In this document: positions 41,405 through 49,881 of the stretch, piece after piece | How positions within the stretch are numbered: position 1 is the first letter of the stretch | Layout: the number at the start of each line of letters is the position of its first letter | DNA from: Mycolicibacterium sp. lyk4-40-TYG-92 | GTDB lineage: Bacteria; Actinomycetota; Actinomycetes; Mycobacteriales; Mycobacteriaceae | Reading direction: 5' to 3' | NCBI RefSeq assembly: GCF_030209435.1 | Contig: NZ_JARVRX010000014.1 | Coordinates: 310,001-374,000 of the forward strand | Length of the DNA stretch: 64,000 nucleotides | Made by a program: the position numbers and the translations under genes | The notes under the pieces: model-generated | Database searches by the model: none | Told to the model about the DNA's origin: nothing | What the model saw: only the letters and a program-made list of their open reading frames with translations

Positions 41405-42512
41405 CTTCTTTTCGGTTGCGCCAGCGGATTCCGGCTTCCAGGAAGCCGTCGATGTCGCCGTCGAGCACCGCGGCCGGATTTCCGACCTCGAACTCGGTGC
41501 GCAGGTCCTTCACCATCTGGTAGGGGTGCAGCACGTACGAGCGCATCTGGTTGCCCCACGAGCTGCCGCCGTCGCCCTTCAGCGCGTCCATCTCGGCACG
41601 CTCTTCCTGGCGTTTGCGTTCCAGCAGCTTGGCGCTGAGCACTCGCATCGCAGACACCTTGTTCTGCAGCTGCGATTTTTCGTTCTGACAGGTCACGACG
41701 ATCCCCGTCGGGATATGCGTGAGCCGGACCGCCGAGTCGGTGGTGTTCACCGACTGACCACCCGGACCGCTGGAGCGGTAGACGTCGACCCGGATATCGC
41801 CTTCCGGGATGTCGATGGAGTCGGCGGTCTCGACGACCGGCAGCACCTCGACGTCGGCGAACGACGTCTGACGGCGACTCTGGTTGTCGAAGGGGCTGAT
41901 CCGCACGAGCCGGTGGGTGCCCTGCTCCACCGACAGCGTGCCGTAGGCGAACGGGGTGTGCACCGCGAACGTCGCGCTCTTGATGCCCGCCTCCTCCGCA
42001 TACGACGTGTCGAAAACCTCGACCGGATACCCGTGCTTCTCGGCCCAGCGGATGTACATGCGCATCAGCATCTCGGCCCAGTCGGCAGCGTCGACGCCAC
42101 CGGCGCCGGAGCGGATGGTGACGACAGCTTCCCGCTCGTCGTATTCCCCCGACAGCAGCGTTCGAACCTCGAGCGCCTCGATGTCCTCACGCAGCTTGGC
42201 CAATTCGGCATCGGCGTCGGCGATGGCGTCGGTCTTGGCCGCGCCCTCTTCCTCCTCGGCCAGCTCGTAGAGCACCGGCAGGTCCTCGACCCGTCCGCGC
42301 AGCTCCTCGACCCGGCGCAGTTCGCCCTGGGCGTGCGACAGGCTGCTGGTCACTTTCTGGGCGTTGGCCTGGTCGTCCCACAGCTTCGGATCGGATGCCT
42401 CGTCTTCGAGTTTGGCGATCCGCGCGCGCAGACCTTCGACGTCGAGCACCCGCTCCACAGTCGTCAGAGTGCTGTCGAGGGCGGCAATGTCGGCTTGACG
42501 GTCGAGGTCCAC
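41397..42512 (-). CDS. prfB: Peptide chain release factor 2 (RF2)
   Basis: 371 residues. The GGQ peptidyl-hydrolase loop is SSGPGGQSVNTTDSAV near residue 250, and the stop-codon recognition tripeptide is SPF (RISPFDNQS), which defines RF2. The N-terminal helical domain 1 is complete. The GTG start gives MDLDRQAD. The frame is uninterrupted, so the programmed +1 frameshift known from many bacteria is absent here. It releases peptides at UGA and UAA codons. Confidence 0.98.
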   Translation of the reverse strand: MDLDRQADIAALDSTLTTVERVLDVEGLRARIAKLEDEASDPKLWDDQANAQKVTSSLSHAQGELRRVEELRGRVEDLPVLYELAEEEEGAAKTDAIADADAELAKLREDIEALEVRTLLSGEYDEREAVVTIRSGAGGVDAADWAEMLMRMYIRWAEKHGYPVEVFDTSYAEEAGIKSATFAVHTPFAYGTLSVEQGTHRLVRISPFDNQSRRQTSFADVEVLPVVETADSIDIPEGDIRVDVYRSSGPGGQSVNTTDSAVRLTHIPTGIVVTCQNEKSQLQNKVSAMRVLSAKLLERKRQEERAEMDALKGDGGSSWGNQMRSYVLHPYQMVKDLRTEFEVGNPAAVLDGDIDGFLEAGIRWRNRKEDD

Positions 42513-42661
42513 AAAGGATGAGGGTACCGACCAGTGAGACGGACTTTCACATTGCGAGCCCTGATCGCATAGACCGGTTTAGCATCGCCCTGTAACCCGC
42601 TCGGCCGCGTCGCGACAGCCCCTTGCGCGCACTGAGCAGAACAAGAAGGCAAACCATACAT

Positions 42662-44050
42662 ATGCGCCCTTACCATGTGGCGGTTGTCGGATCCGGCCCG
42701 TCAGGGTTTTTCGCTGCCGCGTCACTGTTGAAATTCGCCGACGCCAAGGCCGCCGCTGCGGCCGATTCAGAAGAACCGATCGACGTGCGCATCGACATGC
42801 TCGAGATGCTGCCCACCCCCTGGGGTCTGGTGCGCTCCGGCGTGGCTCCGGACCACCCGAAGATCAAGACGGTGACGGCGCAGTTCGACAAGATCGCCGA
42901 CGATCCGCGGTTCCGGTTCTTCGGCAATGTCACCGTGGGTGAGCACGTACAGGCTGCCGAGCTTTCGGAGCGGTACGACGCGGTCATCTACGCCATCGGC
43001 GCCCAGTCCGACCGGCCGCTCGGTATCCCCGGTGAGGAACTGGAAGGCAGTGTGGCTGCCGTCGACTTCGTCGGCTGGTACAACGCACATCCGCATTTCG
43101 CGGCCATGAACCCCGATGTCACGCAGGACCGGGCCGTGGTCGTCGGCAACGGCAACGTGGCGCTGGATGTGGCCCGAATCCTCGTCAGCGATCCGGGCGA
43201 GCTGGCCGCCACCGACATCGCCGATCACGCACTGACGGCCCTCGGGGCGCGCGGCGTCCGCGAGGTCGTGATCGTCGGCCGGCGCGGCCCGCTGCAGGCC
43301 CCGTTCACGACGCTGGAACTGCGCGAGCTCGGGGACCTCGCGGCCATGGCCGACGTCGACGTCATCGTCGATCCGGCCGATGTCGACGGCATCACCGATG
43401 CGGACCTCGAAGCGTCGGGCAAGACCGTGCGGCAGAACATCAAGATTCTGCGCAGCTACGCCGAACGCGGGGCCCTCGGGCGCGAGCGCCGCATCGTGTT
43501 CAAGTTCCAGACCTCGCCCATCGAGATCAAGGGCACCGGGCGGGTCGAGTCAATCGTGTTGGGCCACAACGATTTGGTCGACGACGGCGGCCGCATCGTC
43601 GCCAAGGACAGCGGCCACCGCGAGGAACTGCCGGCCCAGCTGGTGGTGCGTGCCGTGGGCTACCGCGGCGTGCCGACGGCAGGTCTGCCGTTCGACGAGC
43701 GCGCCGCGACCATCCCCCACACCGACGGCCGAGTCGAGGGCAGCCGCAACGAGTACGTCGTCGGCTGGATCAAGCGTGGGCCGTCGGGCGTGATCGGCAG
43801 CAACAAGAAGGACTCGCAGGACACCGTCAACACCCTGATCGAAGACATCTGCGGCGCCGAGCTGGCCGATTTCGCGGCCACGCACAGCGAGGATCTGGCG
43901 GCCTGGTTCCTGTCGCGGCAGCCGGCCCTGGTGACCAACGACCACTGGCGCCTGATCGACGCGCACGAGCGGTCGGCCGGCGAAGGGCAGAACCGCCCGC
44001 GGGTGAAGCTGACAGATGTGGCGCACATGCTGCGGGTCGCGCACGGCTGA
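42662..44050 (+). CDS. fprA: NADPH-ferredoxin reductase FprA
   Basis: 462 residues, an adrenodoxin-reductase-like flavoprotein. The FAD site is VAVVGSGPSGFFAAASLL, followed by PTPWGLVRSGVAPDHPKIK, a strongly conserved segment. The NADPH site is VVVGNGNVALDVARIL, and VKEXRG-like REVVIVGRRGPLQAPFTTLELREL follows. The C-terminal part has YVVGWIKRGPSGVIGSNKKDSQDTV. It passes electrons from NADPH to ferredoxins that serve P450s. The start is the ATG at 42662; upstream in-frame codons lack homology. It is divergent from prfB, the known fprA-prfB arrangement. Confidence 0.97.
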   Translation: MRPYHVAVVGSGPSGFFAAASLLKFADAKAAAAADSEEPIDVRIDMLEMLPTPWGLVRSGVAPDHPKIKTVTAQFDKIADDPRFRFFGNVTVGEHVQAAELSERYDAVIYAIGAQSDRPLGIPGEELEGSVAAVDFVGWYNAHPHFAAMNPDVTQDRAVVVGNGNVALDVARILVSDPGELAATDIADHALTALGARGVREVVIVGRRGPLQAPFTTLELRELGDLAAMADVDVIVDPADVDGITDADLEASGKTVRQNIKILRSYAERGALGRERRIVFKFQTSPIEIKGTGRVESIVLGHNDLVDDGGRIVAKDSGHREELPAQLVVRAVGYRGVPTAGLPFDERAATIPHTDGRVEGSRNEYVVGWIKRGPSGVIGSNKKDSQDTVNTLIEDICGAELADFAATHSEDLAAWFLSRQPALVTNDHWRLIDAHERSAGEGQNRPRVKLTDVAHMLRVAHG

Positions 44051-44089
44051 CCAGCCGCGCGCTCCCGTCGGCGGTGCCCGCCCGGCCGT

Positions 44090-44446
44090 CTAGTGGCCTG
44101 GGCGCAGGAGGCCCTGCACGGCGAACGTCGTCAGGTTGCCGCCAGAGTTCAGCAGCGACGACGTCGCCGTCGAGCCGGACAAAACGCCGGAGCTCAACGA
44201 ACCCACGCCGGCCTGCAGGCCGCCGGCGTTGATCGCGGCGATGCCCTCGAGTCCACCGATGTTGTGGGTGGCGAAGTGCTGCGTGAAGCCGAGCTCACCG
44301 CCGACAGCGCTGCCCAGCCCGTCGAGCGGCCCGCCGTCGGCTGCTGCCACGCCGGCCGGCGCGAGCAGCAGCAATCCGCCTGCGGCCAGGCCCATTCCGA
44401 TCATCTTGGTGGCCCTACCGGTCGACGACATCTGAGACTTGGCCAT
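44090..44446 (-). CDS. Small secreted Gly/Ser/Ala-rich protein
   Basis: 118 residues. The ATG at 44446 gives MAKSQMSSTGRATKMIGMG, and the hydrophobic run GLAAGGLLLLAPAGVAAADG ends with a signal-peptidase site. The mature chain is rich in Gly, Ser and Leu (GLQAGVGSLSSGVLSGSTATSSLL) without cysteines, the composition of small surface or cell-wall associated proteins. No domain is recognised. It has a long upstream region with an inverted repeat at 44528-44550. The frame extends further upstream to 44506, but the signal peptide decides the start. Confidence 0.7.
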   Translation of the reverse strand: MAKSQMSSTGRATKMIGMGLAAGGLLLLAPAGVAAADGGPLDGLGSAVGGELGFTQHFATHNIGGLEGIAAINAGGLQAGVGSLSSGVLSGSTATSSLLNSGGNLTTFAVQGLLRPGH

Positions 44447-44527
44447 GTGCGTTGTTGTCCCCTTCTGCGGAAAACTCTGTCCGACGGTCGAATCCGAGCA
44501 CTGCACACCGGGTGGCTAGCAAGCTCG

Positions 44528-44550
44528 ATGCGATAGCTGATGGATCGCAT
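44528..44550. promoter_or_regulatory. Inverted repeat ATGCGAT-N9-ATCGCAT upstream of the secreted protein
   Basis: Perfect 7-bp arms with a 9-base spacer, 82-104 bases upstream of the minus-strand start at 44446. It is in the 155-base intergenic region that also holds the 3' side of the next gene. A binding site is suggested, not proven. Confidence 0.45.
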
Positions 44551-44661
44551 AGGGAATCTATTAGCACAGTGCATCCGTCAGATTGACTCGTTTTCGGGAA
44601 ATGCCCGAGGGTGCTGAGCAAACTGCCGAGCGGCGTGAGGCAACGGCGAGTAGAGGGACGA

Positions 44662-45039
44662 CTACGACTGCGGGGCGTGCGGCGCGAAGTTCCAGTTGTC
44701 GGGGTTCTTGGGCGAATAGACGACGGGCACCAACTGGCCCACCGCGGGCCACTCGGCCACATCGATGGCGATCCGGCCGTAGACCTCGTGCTCATTCACA
44801 CTGGGGCCGTTGATGACGCCGGCGACGGTGACGAACTGCTCCCCCGCCGCGTCGGGCCGCGGGCTGACGCCGGTGATCAACAGCGTCCCGCTCTCGCCAC
44901 TCCGCGTCCGCCGCAGCCATGGGGCGGCCAGCAGTACGAGCGCTCCGAGCAAGACAATGAGCACGACGAATTCCCACACGTACTCATGGTAGGACTGCAG
45001 CCATGAGTACCCAGCAAGTAGCGAAGGCGGATTGCGCAT
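44662..45039 (-). CDS. Small membrane protein, conserved hypothetical
   Basis: Up to 125 residues. One span near the N-terminus (VWEFVVLIVLLGALVLLAAPWL) and a soluble OB-like part with TLLITGVSPRPDAAGEQFVTVAGVINGPSVNEHEVYG and PVVYSPKNPDNWNF. The start is uncertain. The ATG at 45039 (shared CATG with the divergent hisN start) is the longest; a GTG at 44979 would start right at the span. The family is not recognised. It may be involved in the cell envelope, because the second half resembles small beta-barrel domains. Confidence 0.65.
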   Translation of the reverse strand: MRNPPSLLAGYSWLQSYHEYVWEFVVLIVLLGALVLLAAPWLRRTRSGESGTLLITGVSPRPDAAGEQFVTVAGVINGPSVNEHEVYGRIAIDVAEWPAVGQLVPVVYSPKNPDNWNFAPHAPQS

Positions 45040-45814
45040 GAGCAATGTCGCAGACGACCTCACTCTCGCCCTGAAATTGGCCGATCAGGCCGATGCCGTG
45101 ACGTTGGACCGCTTCGGCGCGCTGGATCTGCACATCGAGACCAAGCCGGACCTGACCCCGGTGACCGATGCCGACCAGTCCGTGGAACGGGTGCTGCGCG
45201 AGACCCTGGCCGCGGCCCGGCCAGATGATGCGTTGCTGGGCGAAGAGTACGGGGGCACAGCGGTTTTCGCGGGCCGGCAGTGGGTCATCGACCCGATCGA
45301 CGGCACCAAGAACTTCGTCCGCGGTGTGCCGGTGTGGGCCACGCTGATTGCGCTGCTCGAGGACGGCGTGCCGGTCGTCGGCGTCGTCAGCGCGCCGGCC
45401 CTCGGGCGCCGGTGGTGGGCCGGCACCGGCGAAGGTGCGTTCAGTTCGTTCGGCGGGCGGACGCGGCCCATCTCGGTCTCGGGCGTCGACGCACTCGACG
45501 CGGCGAGCCTGTCCTACTCGGATCTGACCACCGGCTGGGAAGACCGGCGCGACGCATTCGTCGCACTGACCGACGCGGTGTGGCGGGTGCGGGCGTACGG
45601 CGACTTCTGGTCGTACTGCCTACTGGCCGAAGGCGCGGTCGACATCGCCGTCGAACCGGAGGTCAAGCTCTGGGATCTGGCCGCGTTGGACGTCGTCATC
45701 CGGGAGGCCGGCGGGTCGTTCACCAACCTGGCCGGCGCGCCGGGGCCGCACGGCGGCAGCTCTGTCGCGACCAACGGGCTACTGCACGGGACGGTGCTTG
45801 CCGCCCTCTCCTGA
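45038..45814 (+). CDS. hisN: Histidinol-phosphatase / inositol-monophosphatase-family enzyme HisN
   Basis: 258 residues of the IMPase fold. The metal-binding motif is DPIDGTKNFVRGVP near residue 86, GEEYGG supplies the first metal glutamate, and WDLAALDVVIREAGG near residue 215 holds the last aspartate. It is very similar to M. tuberculosis Rv3137, which dephosphorylates L-histidinol phosphate in histidine synthesis. AAGGCGG lies nine bases before the ATG at 45038. A strong terminator follows. Confidence 0.93.
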   Translation: MSNVADDLTLALKLADQADAVTLDRFGALDLHIETKPDLTPVTDADQSVERVLRETLAAARPDDALLGEEYGGTAVFAGRQWVIDPIDGTKNFVRGVPVWATLIALLEDGVPVVGVVSAPALGRRWWAGTGEGAFSSFGGRTRPISVSGVDALDAASLSYSDLTTGWEDRRDAFVALTDAVWRVRAYGDFWSYCLLAEGAVDIAVEPEVKLWDLAALDVVIREAGGSFTNLAGAPGPHGGSSVATNGLLHGTVLAALS

Positions 45815-45826
45815 TTCCGGAATCTG

Positions 45827-45863
45827 TGCACGAAAACCCGCGTTCAGCGCGGGTTTTCGTGCA
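45827..45863 (+). terminator. Rho-independent terminator after hisN
   Basis: A 16-bp perfect stem (TGCACGAAAACCCGCG and its complement) with the loop TTCAG. The A/T tract lies in the stem (AAAA/TTTT). It starts 12 bases after the hisN stop codon. Confidence 0.85.
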
Positions 45864-45910
45864 TCAGCCGCCAGCCCGCAAATGTGAATTTGATAACACG
45901 AGCGTCGTAC

Positions 45911-45926
45911 CTTACTCCGGAGTAAG
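45911..45926. promoter_or_regulatory. 16-bp perfect palindrome CTTACTCCGGAGTAAG at the fadE24 promoter
   Basis: A symmetric sequence 44-59 bases before fadE24. Its right end forms a TAAGAT -10-like box (45922-45927) for transcription into fadE24. The layout is the same as that at 12155-12170. It is a strong candidate operator for a TetR-type regulator of the fadE24-fadE23 operon; the regulator is not encoded next to it. Confidence 0.65.
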
Positions 45927-45969
45927 ATACGGTCATAGCGCACTGCCCCAACGACGCGAGGCTGTCGAA

Positions 45970-47376
45970 ATGACCAACACCCTTCCTCAGAACGGCACAT
46001 CTGCCGGTTCCGCCCAGCGCCCCGTGCGCAAGGGCCCGGAGAGCGCCATCGGACTCCAGCGACACAAGCGGACGGCGACCGACATCGGTCTGGCGCTGAT
46101 CACACCTTTTGTCGGCCAGGAGTTCCTGGACAAGTACAACCTGCGCGAGCCCATGAACCGCGGCCTGAAGTACGGCATCAAGACGGCGTTCTCCACCGCC
46201 GGCGCCGCAGGCCGGACGTTCAAGCGCATTCCCGGAATCAACGGCGCCCCGACGCGCCTGATGCCGGGCGGCTCGGACTACTTCGACCTGAATCCGGACG
46301 AAGACCAGCAGATGATCGTGGACACCGTCCGCGAGTTCTCCGCCGAGATCCTGCGGCCGGCCGCACATGACGCCGACGCGGCCGCGGCCTACCCGGCCGA
46401 TCTGATCGCCAAGTCCGCCGAGCTCGGCATCACCGCCATCAACGTGCCCGAGGACTTCGACGGCATCGCCGCCTCCCAGAGCACCGTCACCACGGCACTC
46501 GTCGCCGAGGCCCTCGCCTACGGCGACATGGGTCTGGCCCTGCCGATCCTGGCCCCCGGCGGCGTGGCGTCGGCCCTGACCCGTTGGGGCAGCGCCGGTC
46601 AGCAGGCCACCTACCTCCCGTCGTTCGCCGGCGAGAACGTACCGCAGGCGTGTGTCGCGATCGCCGAACCGCATGCACTGTTCGACCCCACCGCACTGCG
46701 AACCACCGCGGTCCGCACCCCCAGCGGTTACCGCCTGAACGGCGTCAAGTCCCTGGTTCCGGCCGCCGCCGACGCCGAGCTGTTCATCATCGGCGCGCAG
46801 CTCGACGGCAAGCCTGCACTGTTCATCGTCGAGTCGGGCTCCGAAGGGCTGTCGATCACGGCCGACCCGAGCATGGGCATCCGCGCCGCGGCCCTGGGCA
46901 AGATCGAGCTGGACAACGTCGCAGTCCCGCTGGCCAACCGCCTCGGCGAGGACGACGCGACCGACAACGACTACTCCGAAGCCATCGCGCTGTCCCGATT
47001 GGGTTGGGCCGCACTGGCAGTCGGCACCTCCCACGCGGTGCTCGACTACGTGGTGCCCTACGTCAAGGAGCGCCAGGCGTTCGGCGAGCCGATCGCCAAC
47101 CGCCAGGCGGTGGCGTTCATGTGCGCCAACATCGCCATCGAACTGGACGGCCTGCGCCTGATCGTCTGGCGCGGTGCCTCGCGCGCCGAGCAGGGCATGA
47201 CCTTCCTGCGTGAAGGCGCACTGGCCAAGCGGTTCGCCGCCGACAAGGGCATGCAGATCGGCCTCGACGGCGTGCAGCTGCTCGGTGGCCATGGCTACAC
47301 CAAGGAACACCCGGTTGAGCGCTGGTACCGCGATCTGCGGGCACTCGGTGTCGCCGAGGGTGTCGTCGTCCTGTAG
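45970..47376 (+). CDS. fadE24: Acyl-CoA dehydrogenase FadE24
   Basis: 468 residues. A basic N-terminal extension of about 100 residues precedes the ACAD fold (DEDQQMIVDTVREFSAEIL). The flavin loop is VAIAEPHALFDPTALR, the helical signature RQAFGEPIANRQAVAFMCANIAIELDGLRLIVW, and the end HPVERWYRDLRALGVAEGVVVL stops where other ACADs continue with E-G-T-x-E. The frame extends upstream of 45970, but the start ATG follows a GCGAGG ribosome site. Same order and end as in M. tuberculosis Rv3139. It probably pairs with FadE23. Fatty or ring acyl-CoA substrate unknown. Confidence 0.95.
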   Translation: MTNTLPQNGTSAGSAQRPVRKGPESAIGLQRHKRTATDIGLALITPFVGQEFLDKYNLREPMNRGLKYGIKTAFSTAGAAGRTFKRIPGINGAPTRLMPGGSDYFDLNPDEDQQMIVDTVREFSAEILRPAAHDADAAAAYPADLIAKSAELGITAINVPEDFDGIAASQSTVTTALVAEALAYGDMGLALPILAPGGVASALTRWGSAGQQATYLPSFAGENVPQACVAIAEPHALFDPTALRTTAVRTPSGYRLNGVKSLVPAAADAELFIIGAQLDGKPALFIVESGSEGLSITADPSMGIRAAALGKIELDNVAVPLANRLGEDDATDNDYSEAIALSRLGWAALAVGTSHAVLDYVVPYVKERQAFGEPIANRQAVAFMCANIAIELDGLRLIVWRGASRAEQGMTFLREGALAKRFAADKGMQIGLDGVQLLGGHGYTKEHPVERWYRDLRALGVAEGVVVL

Positions 47377-47423
47377 CCCGCCACGAACCCCCAACTCTTC
47401 CGAACTCACCCGAAAGACCAATC

Positions 47424-48635
47424 ATGGCAATCAATCTGGAACTGCCCCGCAAGCTGAAGGCGGTCGCGGAAAAGGGTCATCAAGGCGCCGCCGAGATGCT
47501 CCGCCCGATCTCCCGTAAGTACGACCTCGCCGAGCACGCATACCCGTCGGAGCTCGACACCCTGGCCAGCCTGTTCGAGGGCGTGCAGGAGTCGAACACC
47601 GTCTCGGTGGCCGGCGCCGGCTTCTCGGCCAACGAGTCCAAGAGCAAGCACGCAAACGTCAACGGCGCCAACATGTCTGCGCTGCTGAATGCGCTCGAAG
47701 TCAGCTGGGGCGACGTCGCCCTGCTGTTGACCGTGCCCTACCAGGGCCTGGGCAACGCCGCCATCTCGGCGGTCGCCACCAAGGAGCAGCTGTCCAAGTG
47801 GGGCAAGGTGTGGGCCGCCATGGCCATCACCGAGCCCAGCTTCGGTTCCGACTCCGCGGCGGTCACCACCACCGCCGTGCTCGACGGCGACGAGTACGTC
47901 ATCAACGGCGAAAAGATCTTCGTCACCGCCGGCTCGCGCGCCACCCACATCGTCGTGTGGGCAACGGTCGACAAGTCGCTCGGCCGAGCCGCCATCAAGT
48001 CGTTCGTCGTGCCGCGCGAGCACCCCGGCGTCATCGTCGAGCGCCTGGAGCACAAGCTGGGCATCAAGGCCTCCGACACCGCGGTTATCCGCTTCGACAA
48101 CTGCCGGGTCCCGAAGGATTACCTCCTGGGTGATCCGGAGGTCAAGGTGGACAAGGGTTTCGGCGGGGTCATGGAGACCTTCGACAACACCCGTCCGATG
48201 GTGGCCGCCATGGCGATCGGCGTGGGCCGCGCCGCCCTGGAGGAGCTGCGGGCAATCCTGACCGACGCGGGCATCGAGATCTCGTACGACAAGCCGGCCC
48301 ACGCCCAGAGCGCCCCGGCCGCCGAGTTCCTCCGGATGGAGTCCGACTGGGAGGCCGCGTACCTGCTGTCGCTGCGCGCCGCCTGGCAGGCCGACAACAA
48401 GATCCCGAACTCGAAGGAAGCGTCCATGAGCAAGGCCAAGGCCGGGCGCATGGGCACCGACGTCACCCTCAAGGCCGTCGAATTGGCCGGCACCACCGGC
48501 TATTCCGAGACCACCCTGCTGGAGAAGTGGGCGCGCGACTCGAAGATTCTCGACATCTTCGAGGGCACGCAGCAGATTCAGCAGCTCGTCGTGGCGCGCC
48601 GCCTGCTGGGACTGTCGTCGGCACAGCTCAAGTGA
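47424..48635 (+). CDS. fadE23: Acyl-CoA dehydrogenase FadE23
   Basis: 403 residues. TVPYQGLGNAAISAVATKEQL begins the ACAD core, MAITEPSFGSDSAAVTTTA is the flavin/substrate loop, and KWARDSKILDIFEGTQQIQQLVVARRLLG is the C-terminal signature with Gln at the place of the second glutamate. It lies 47 bases downstream of fadE24 on the same strand. Mycobacterial paired FadE proteins often form alpha2-beta2 heterotetramers with one active site per pair, which would fit the incomplete catalytic ends of both subunits. Same gene order as Rv3139-Rv3140. Confidence 0.95.
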   Translation: MAINLELPRKLKAVAEKGHQGAAEMLRPISRKYDLAEHAYPSELDTLASLFEGVQESNTVSVAGAGFSANESKSKHANVNGANMSALLNALEVSWGDVALLLTVPYQGLGNAAISAVATKEQLSKWGKVWAAMAITEPSFGSDSAAVTTTAVLDGDEYVINGEKIFVTAGSRATHIVVWATVDKSLGRAAIKSFVVPREHPGVIVERLEHKLGIKASDTAVIRFDNCRVPKDYLLGDPEVKVDKGFGGVMETFDNTRPMVAAMAIGVGRAALEELRAILTDAGIEISYDKPAHAQSAPAAEFLRMESDWEAAYLLSLRAAWQADNKIPNSKEASMSKAKAGRMGTDVTLKAVELAGTTGYSETTLLEKWARDSKILDIFEGTQQIQQLVVARRLLGLSSAQLK

Positions 48636-48643
48636 CCGGTGCC

Positions 48644-48673
48644 CCGGTAGCCCGGCACCGGCTGGGCTACCGG
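48644..48673. repeat. Hairpin-forming inverted repeat after fadE23
   Basis: CCGGTAGCCC and GGGCTACCGG flank a 10-base loop (10-bp stem). There is no T tract. It stands just before the 17-bp terminator at 48702-48739 and may protect the 3' end of the transcript or help termination. Confidence 0.6.
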
Positions 48674-48701
48674 AGCGCGGTAGGTGTTACACCGTGACAA
48701 A

Positions 48702-48739
48702 AGCAAACGGCCCCGGGATTGCTCCCGGGGCCGTTTGCT
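48702..48739. terminator. Bidirectional terminator between fadE23 and the antigen 85 gene
   Basis: A 17-bp perfect stem (AGCAAACGGCCCCGGGA and its complement) with the loop TTGC. It lies seven bases before the stop of the convergent antigen 85 gene. On both strands it can end transcription. Confidence 0.85.
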
Positions 48740-48746
48740 GTCGCGG

Positions 48747-49736
48747 TTACGAGGACGGGTTGGCGCCCAGCACGCGCTGCAGGTCAGGCTTCATGGCCTG
48801 CAGCTGCTGGCCCCAGTAGCCCCAGTCGTGGGTGCCGCTGTCGGGGAAGTTGAACACACCGTTGTTACCGCCGGCGGCCAGGTAGTTGTCCTGGAACGTG
48901 CGGTTGGTGCGGATGGTCAGGCCCTCGAGGAACTTGGCCGGCACGTTGTCGCCACCGAGCTCGCTGGGGTTGCCGTTACCGCAGTAGACCCACAGGCGGG
49001 TGTTGTTGGCGACGAGCCGCGGGATGTTGACCATCGGGTCGTTGCGCTGCCAGGCGTTATTGGGGTCGCCCGTCGAGCCCCACATGTCGTCGGCCTTGTA
49101 GCCGCCGGCGTCGCCCATCGAGACGTTGATCAGGAACGGCCACCAGCCCTCGGACGGGTTCAGGAAGCCCGACATCGAACCGGCGTAGATGAACTGGTCG
49201 GGGTGCCAGATCGCCAGGGTCATGGACGACGAGCCGGCCATCGAGAGGCCGACTGCGGCGCTACCGGTCGGCTTGACCTCGCGGTTGGCCTGCAGCCACT
49301 GCGGCAGCTCCGAGGTCAGGAAGGTCTCCCACTTGTAGGTGGAGCAGCCCGCCTTGCCACACGCCGGCTTGTACCAGTCGGTGTAGAAGCTGGACTGGCC
49401 ACCCACCGGCATCACGATCGACAGACCGGAGCCGAGGTACCACTCGAAGGCGGCGGTGTTGATGTCCCAGCCGTTGTAGTCGTCCTGTGCGCGCAGACCG
49501 TCGAGCAGATACACCGCCGGCGACCCGTTGCCGCCACTCTGGAACTGCACCTTGATGTCGCGTCCCATGGACGGCGACGGCACCTGGAGGTATTCGACCG
49601 GCAGACCGGGACGCGAGAACGCACCGGCGGTCGCCGTCTGGCCGGCAAGTCCGATGAGACCCGGGAGCAGGGCGGCGGCCGAGACGGCGCCGGCGACCCT
49701 GCGCGCCCAGCGGCCGCGAAGCTTGTCAACGAACAT
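48747..49736 (-). CDS. Antigen 85 family mycolyltransferase / esterase
   Basis: 329 residues. A signal peptide of about 38 residues (LPGLIGLAGQTATAGAFS) is followed by the mature start FSRPGLPVEYLQVPSPSMG, which matches Ag85A/B. The nucleophile is in GLSMAGSSS (Ser about 165), and the catalytic histidine lies in NFPDSGTHDWGYWG near the C-terminus. CGKAGC gives the conserved disulfide loop. Ag85 enzymes transfer mycolic acids onto trehalose and arabinogalactan, and bind fibronectin. The sequence does not decide between fbpA and fbpB, so no letter is given. The gene has a long 5' region with two inverted repeats. Confidence 0.95.
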   Translation of the reverse strand: MFVDKLRGRWARRVAGAVSAAALLPGLIGLAGQTATAGAFSRPGLPVEYLQVPSPSMGRDIKVQFQSGGNGSPAVYLLDGLRAQDDYNGWDINTAAFEWYLGSGLSIVMPVGGQSSFYTDWYKPACGKAGCSTYKWETFLTSELPQWLQANREVKPTGSAAVGLSMAGSSSMTLAIWHPDQFIYAGSMSGFLNPSEGWWPFLINVSMGDAGGYKADDMWGSTGDPNNAWQRNDPMVNIPRLVANNTRLWVYCGNGNPSELGGDNVPAKFLEGLTIRTNRTFQDNYLAAGGNNGVFNFPDSGTHDWGYWGQQLQAMKPDLQRVLGANPSS

Positions 49737-49806
49737 TCACAATCCCATTTCAGTATCAGGTACCGGGTATCGTGCCCACTCGACGCACTGGGACGGCGTT
49801 GGTGGC

Positions 49807-49881
49807 ACGGCTGCGTTTTCTCGCAGCCGTTGACGGCGGCTCAGCCTGGTACGGGAACTGAACGCACCGAATGATTCAGTT
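49807..49881 (-). promoter_or_regulatory. 5' region of the antigen 85 gene with two inverted repeats
   Basis: ACGGCTGCG-N6-CGCAGCCGT (49807-49830) makes a 9-bp hairpin 71-94 bases upstream of the start. AACTGAA-N12-TTCAGTT (49856-49881) is a second dyad further upstream. The whole 290-base gap (49737-50027) holds no gene. The hairpin could act in the 5' leader and the outer dyad as a regulator site. Confidence 0.45.

Noticed and set aside
41397..42512. Programmed frameshift in prfB
   Set aside because: The RF2 frame is continuous from GTG to stop with no internal TGA, so no frameshift is needed.
40857..42521. Plus-strand frame of 554 codons opposite mscS and prfB
   Set aside because: Antisense shadow; both minus-strand genes carry family motifs throughout.
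45844..47421. Minus-strand frame of 525 codons opposite fadE24
   Set aside because: Antisense shadow of fadE24; no domain and the hairpin of hisN lies at its end.
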